12,739 bases of DNA from Actinomycetota bacterium. Lineage in GTDB: Bacteria > Actinomycetota > Acidimicrobiia > Acidimicrobiales > JAHWLA01. The notes below the pieces were generated by a model. That model was not told the origin of the DNA. It ran no database searches and was given only the letters and a program-made list of their open reading frames with translations. Of the stretch, positions 11,134 to 12,739 are shown piece after piece. The stretch is taken from contig JAHWLA010000056.1 in the NCBI GenBank assembly GCA_019347595.1, positions 1 through 12,739 of the forward strand, written 5' to 3'. Each line of letters opens with the position of its first letter. Within the stretch, counting starts at the first letter, position 1. Made by a program: the position numbers and the translations under genes.

Positions 11134-12739
11134 GTGCCCTTCCAGTTTCAGCTCGACGGCCGCCAGGTGGAGGTCGACGTCGACGGCTCGTCGCTGCTGG
11201 AGGTCCTGCGCGACCGACTGGGCGCCCGCACCGCCAAGGACGGGTGCAGCCCGCAGGGGCAGTGCGGCTGCTGCACCGTGCTGGTCGACGGCGCCCCCCG
11301 CGTCGCCTGTGTGACGCCCGCCCGGCGCGTGGCCGGCCGCGAGGTGACGACGCTCGACGGCTTGCCCGAGCCGACGCGCACGCAGTGGGCCGACGCACTG
11401 TGCGCCACGGGCGGGAGCCAGTGCGGCTTCTGCACGCCGGGGATCATCGTGCGCCTCACAGCGGCGGCCGACGTGGAGCAGGCGCTGCTCGCTCACCTGT
11501 GCCGGTGCACCGGCTGGCGCACGATCGTGGAGGCGGCGGCCCGGGTCGGCGGCACGTTCCCCGCGCGCGATCTCGATGCCGCGTCCCAGCGCGCCACCAT
11601 CGAGGGCGGCGTGCCCCAGCGAGTAGGGCCGGAGGTGGCCCTCGGGGAAGGCGGCTTCGCCGACGACACCGCGCCCGCCGACGCGCTGGTCGCAGTGCCC
11701 GACGGGCGAGGGGGCTGGGCCGTGGGCGAGACGCTCGGCGAGGCGCGCGCCGCGGCGGGCAAGGTGCAGGGGCGGCGCACCACCATCGACGTCCGCCGCC
11801 CCCTCGACATCCCGCCCGGCGAGTGGGACGCGGCGTTCCGCACCACGTGGGTGGAGCCCGCCTACCTCGAACCGGACGCCTCGTGGTGCGTGCCCGGCGG
11901 CGAGCCCTATACGGCGCTGGCCAACGGCGGCGCCTTCGGCGGCAAGGCCGACTCGCCTGCGTCGGTTGCAGCCCGGGAGCTGGCCGACAGGTACGGCCGT
12001 CCCGTGCGCGTCCTGCTGGCGCGGGAGGATGTCGTCCGTCTCGGCGCCAAGCGCCCGCCCGTCGCGGGGGGCGCTCGCCGCGACGGCACCGGCGTGCTGC
12101 GCGTCGTCCGCACGCCGGGCATCGCCGAGGCGATCGCCGCCGTCGCCCCCGGCCTCGTGGTCGAGGAGGTCGATGTCGCCGGCCCCCCCACGTCGGCCGC
12201 CGTGCGGGCCGCCGGGTGGGCGGAGGCGGCCGTGCTGCTGGCGGGCGCCCGCGGCGACGCCCGCATCGTTGCGCCCAACGGGGCGAGGGCCGAGGCCGAG
12301 GCGAGCGCCGACAAGGTCCGCGTCCGCGTGGCGATCCCCGAGAACGACGCCGCCTGGACCGATCGCGGCGACAAGGCCGTCGTCGTGCTGCGGGCGATGC
12401 GGGGGCAACCCATTGAGGGTCAAGTATCCCGCATATCGAGGCGGCTCGACACCGACACTCGCACGATGAACGCCGAGATCGACTTGGAGAACGCCGCCGG
12501 ACAGTTGCTGCCCGGCATGTACGGCGAGGCGACGATCACCCTCGACGAGCGCGAGGCGCTCGTGCTGCCCGCCGGCGCGGTCCGCTTCGATGAAGAGGGC
12601 AAAAGCACCGTCTACGTCGTCGGGCCGGCCGGCAAGGTGTCGCTGGTCGAAGTGCAGACCGGCCTCGACGACGGCCGCCGAATCGAGATCGCCTCCGGCC
12701 TCGACGGCGACGAGCGCGTCATCGCCACGCCCAACGGCA
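11134..12739 (+). CDS. Compact [2Fe-2S]/molybdopterin xanthine-dehydrogenase-type protein, broken into an RND adaptor sequence at its 3' end
   Basis: The frame is open from the GTG at 11134 to the window edge (535 codons). Residues 1-75 are a plant-type [2Fe-2S] ferredoxin domain (C38, C44, C47, C59; CSPQGQCGCCTV). Residues 80-135 are the second [2Fe-2S] domain (C97-GF-C100 and C123-R-C125-TGW). Residues about 150-390 resemble a shortened molybdopterin-binding part of the xanthine dehydrogenase family (GEGGFADD, VEPAYLEPDASW, N264-GGAFGG-K271, LAREDVVRLG). Such proteins hydroxylate small organic compounds or oxidise aldehydes; the substrate is unknown. From about residue 394 the sequence is instead a periplasmic adaptor (see 12313-12739), and GC drops sharply. 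The true C-terminus of the enzyme is therefore missing, and the fusion is probably an assembly artefact. The start is set by the first ferredoxin strand and the adjoining -10 box. Confidence 0.8.
   Translation, partial: MPFQFQLDGRQVEVDVDGSSLLEVLRDRLGARTAKDGCSPQGQCGCCTVLVDGAPRVACVTPARRVAGREVTTLDGLPEPTRTQWADALCATGGSQCGFCTPGIIVRLTAAADVEQALLAHLCRCTGWRTIVEAAARVGGTFPARDLDAASQRATIEGGVPQRVGPEVALGEGGFADDTAPADALVAVPDGRGGWAVGETLGEARAAAGKVQGRRTTIDVRRPLDIPPGEWDAAFRTTWVEPAYLEPDASWCVPGGEPYTALANGGAFGGKADSPASVAARELADRYGRPVRVLLAREDVVRLGAKRPPVAGGARRDGTGVLRVVRTPGIAEAIAAVAPGLVVEEVDVAGPPTSAAVRAAGWAEAAVLLAGARGDARIVAPNGARAEAEASADKVRVRVAIPENDAAWTDRGDKAVVVLRAMRGQPIEGQVSRISRRLDTDTRTMNAEIDLENAAGQLLPGMYGEATITLDEREALVLPAGAVRFDEEGKSTVYVVGPAGKVSLVEVQTGLDDGRRIEIASGLDGDERVIATPNG
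12313..12739 (+). other. RND efflux periplasmic adaptor (HlyD/MFP type), C-terminal fragment of probable foreign origin
   Basis: This segment continues in the frame of the preceding gene and codes for the β-barrel and membrane-proximal parts of a membrane fusion protein: VRVRVAIPENDAAWTDRGDK, then RGQPIEGQVSRISRRLDTDT with RTMNAEIDLENAAG, LLPGMYGEATI, VLPAGAV and GLDGDERV. These are standard landmarks of adaptors in RND-type efflux pumps, and the RTM-x-AEIDL form is common in planctomycetes and other Gram-negative bacteria. The N-terminal half (signal, hairpin, lipoyl domain) is absent. GC is about 69% against about 82% just upstream, and codons such as ATA, GTA, AAA, CAA and ATT appear that are rare before it. 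The window ends inside the gene. Confidence 0.8.

Noticed and set aside
10906..12423. A 505-codon minus-strand frame opposite the xanthine-dehydrogenase-like gene
   Set aside because: It crosses the divergent promoter region and the start of another gene, has low-complexity composition and no domain.
4200..12739. A tripartite efflux pump made of the ABC ATPase, the FtsX permease and the adaptor fragment at the right end
   Set aside because: The adaptor fragment is 4.4 kb from the permease, belongs to the RND-type group, has different base composition and probably comes from another genome.

Overview
The window reads as high-GC actinobacterial DNA, most likely from an uncultivated Acidimicrobiia-like lineage. 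This is inferred from the very high GC, the GTG starts, the -10 boxes placed right against start codons, and the actinobacterial style of the FxsA, Mrp, A-type Fe-S carrier and [2Fe-2S]/molybdopterin proteins. No rRNA, tRNA, CRISPR array, phage gene or transposase was seen. Coding density is near total and no stretch over 100 bases lacks a gene. The window begins and ends inside genes.

Layout. (1) At 1-283 (minus) is the N-terminus of a membrane-anchored protein, divergent from a tightly coupled plus-strand operon at 318-2379: FxsA, a NUDT19/RP2p-type Nudix hydrolase and a LACTB2-like metallo-beta-lactamase protein, each joined to the next by an ATGA overlap. (2) At 2417-4156 is a four-part sensor (MerR-like HTH, RsbRD/PucR-N-like helical domain, PAS, HisKA-HATPase) in which the expected phosphoacceptor histidine is asparagine. 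(3) At 4200-7941 is a MacB/LolD-type ABC exporter: an ATPase and a 974-residue permease with two FtsX domains. Two members of one palindromic repeat family bracket the permease, at 4947-4998 and 7943-8002. (4) At 8008-10243 is an iron-sulfur module: Mrp/ApbC (minus), divergent from a COG2345 SufR-like regulator, followed by an IscA/ErpA-type A-type carrier. (5) At 10245-11111 (minus) is a Tat-exported lipoprotein with a thioredoxin-like domain, divergent from a compact xanthine-dehydrogenase-type protein that starts at 11134.

The last ~420 bases do not belong to that final gene. At about 12313-12332 the reading frame passes, without a stop, from xanthine-dehydrogenase-like sequence to the C-terminal half of an RND-type efflux adaptor, and GC falls from about 82% (12001-12300) to about 69% (12361-12739) by hand count. 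A chimeric contig end is the most likely explanation.

The points most worth a second look are the asparagine-for-histidine sensor, the paired palindromic repeats with a small coupling ORF running through the first, the Fe-S regulator module, the chimeric 3' end, and the recurrent promoter layout in which a -10 hexamer sits 6-8 nt before the start codon, implying leaderless mRNAs.
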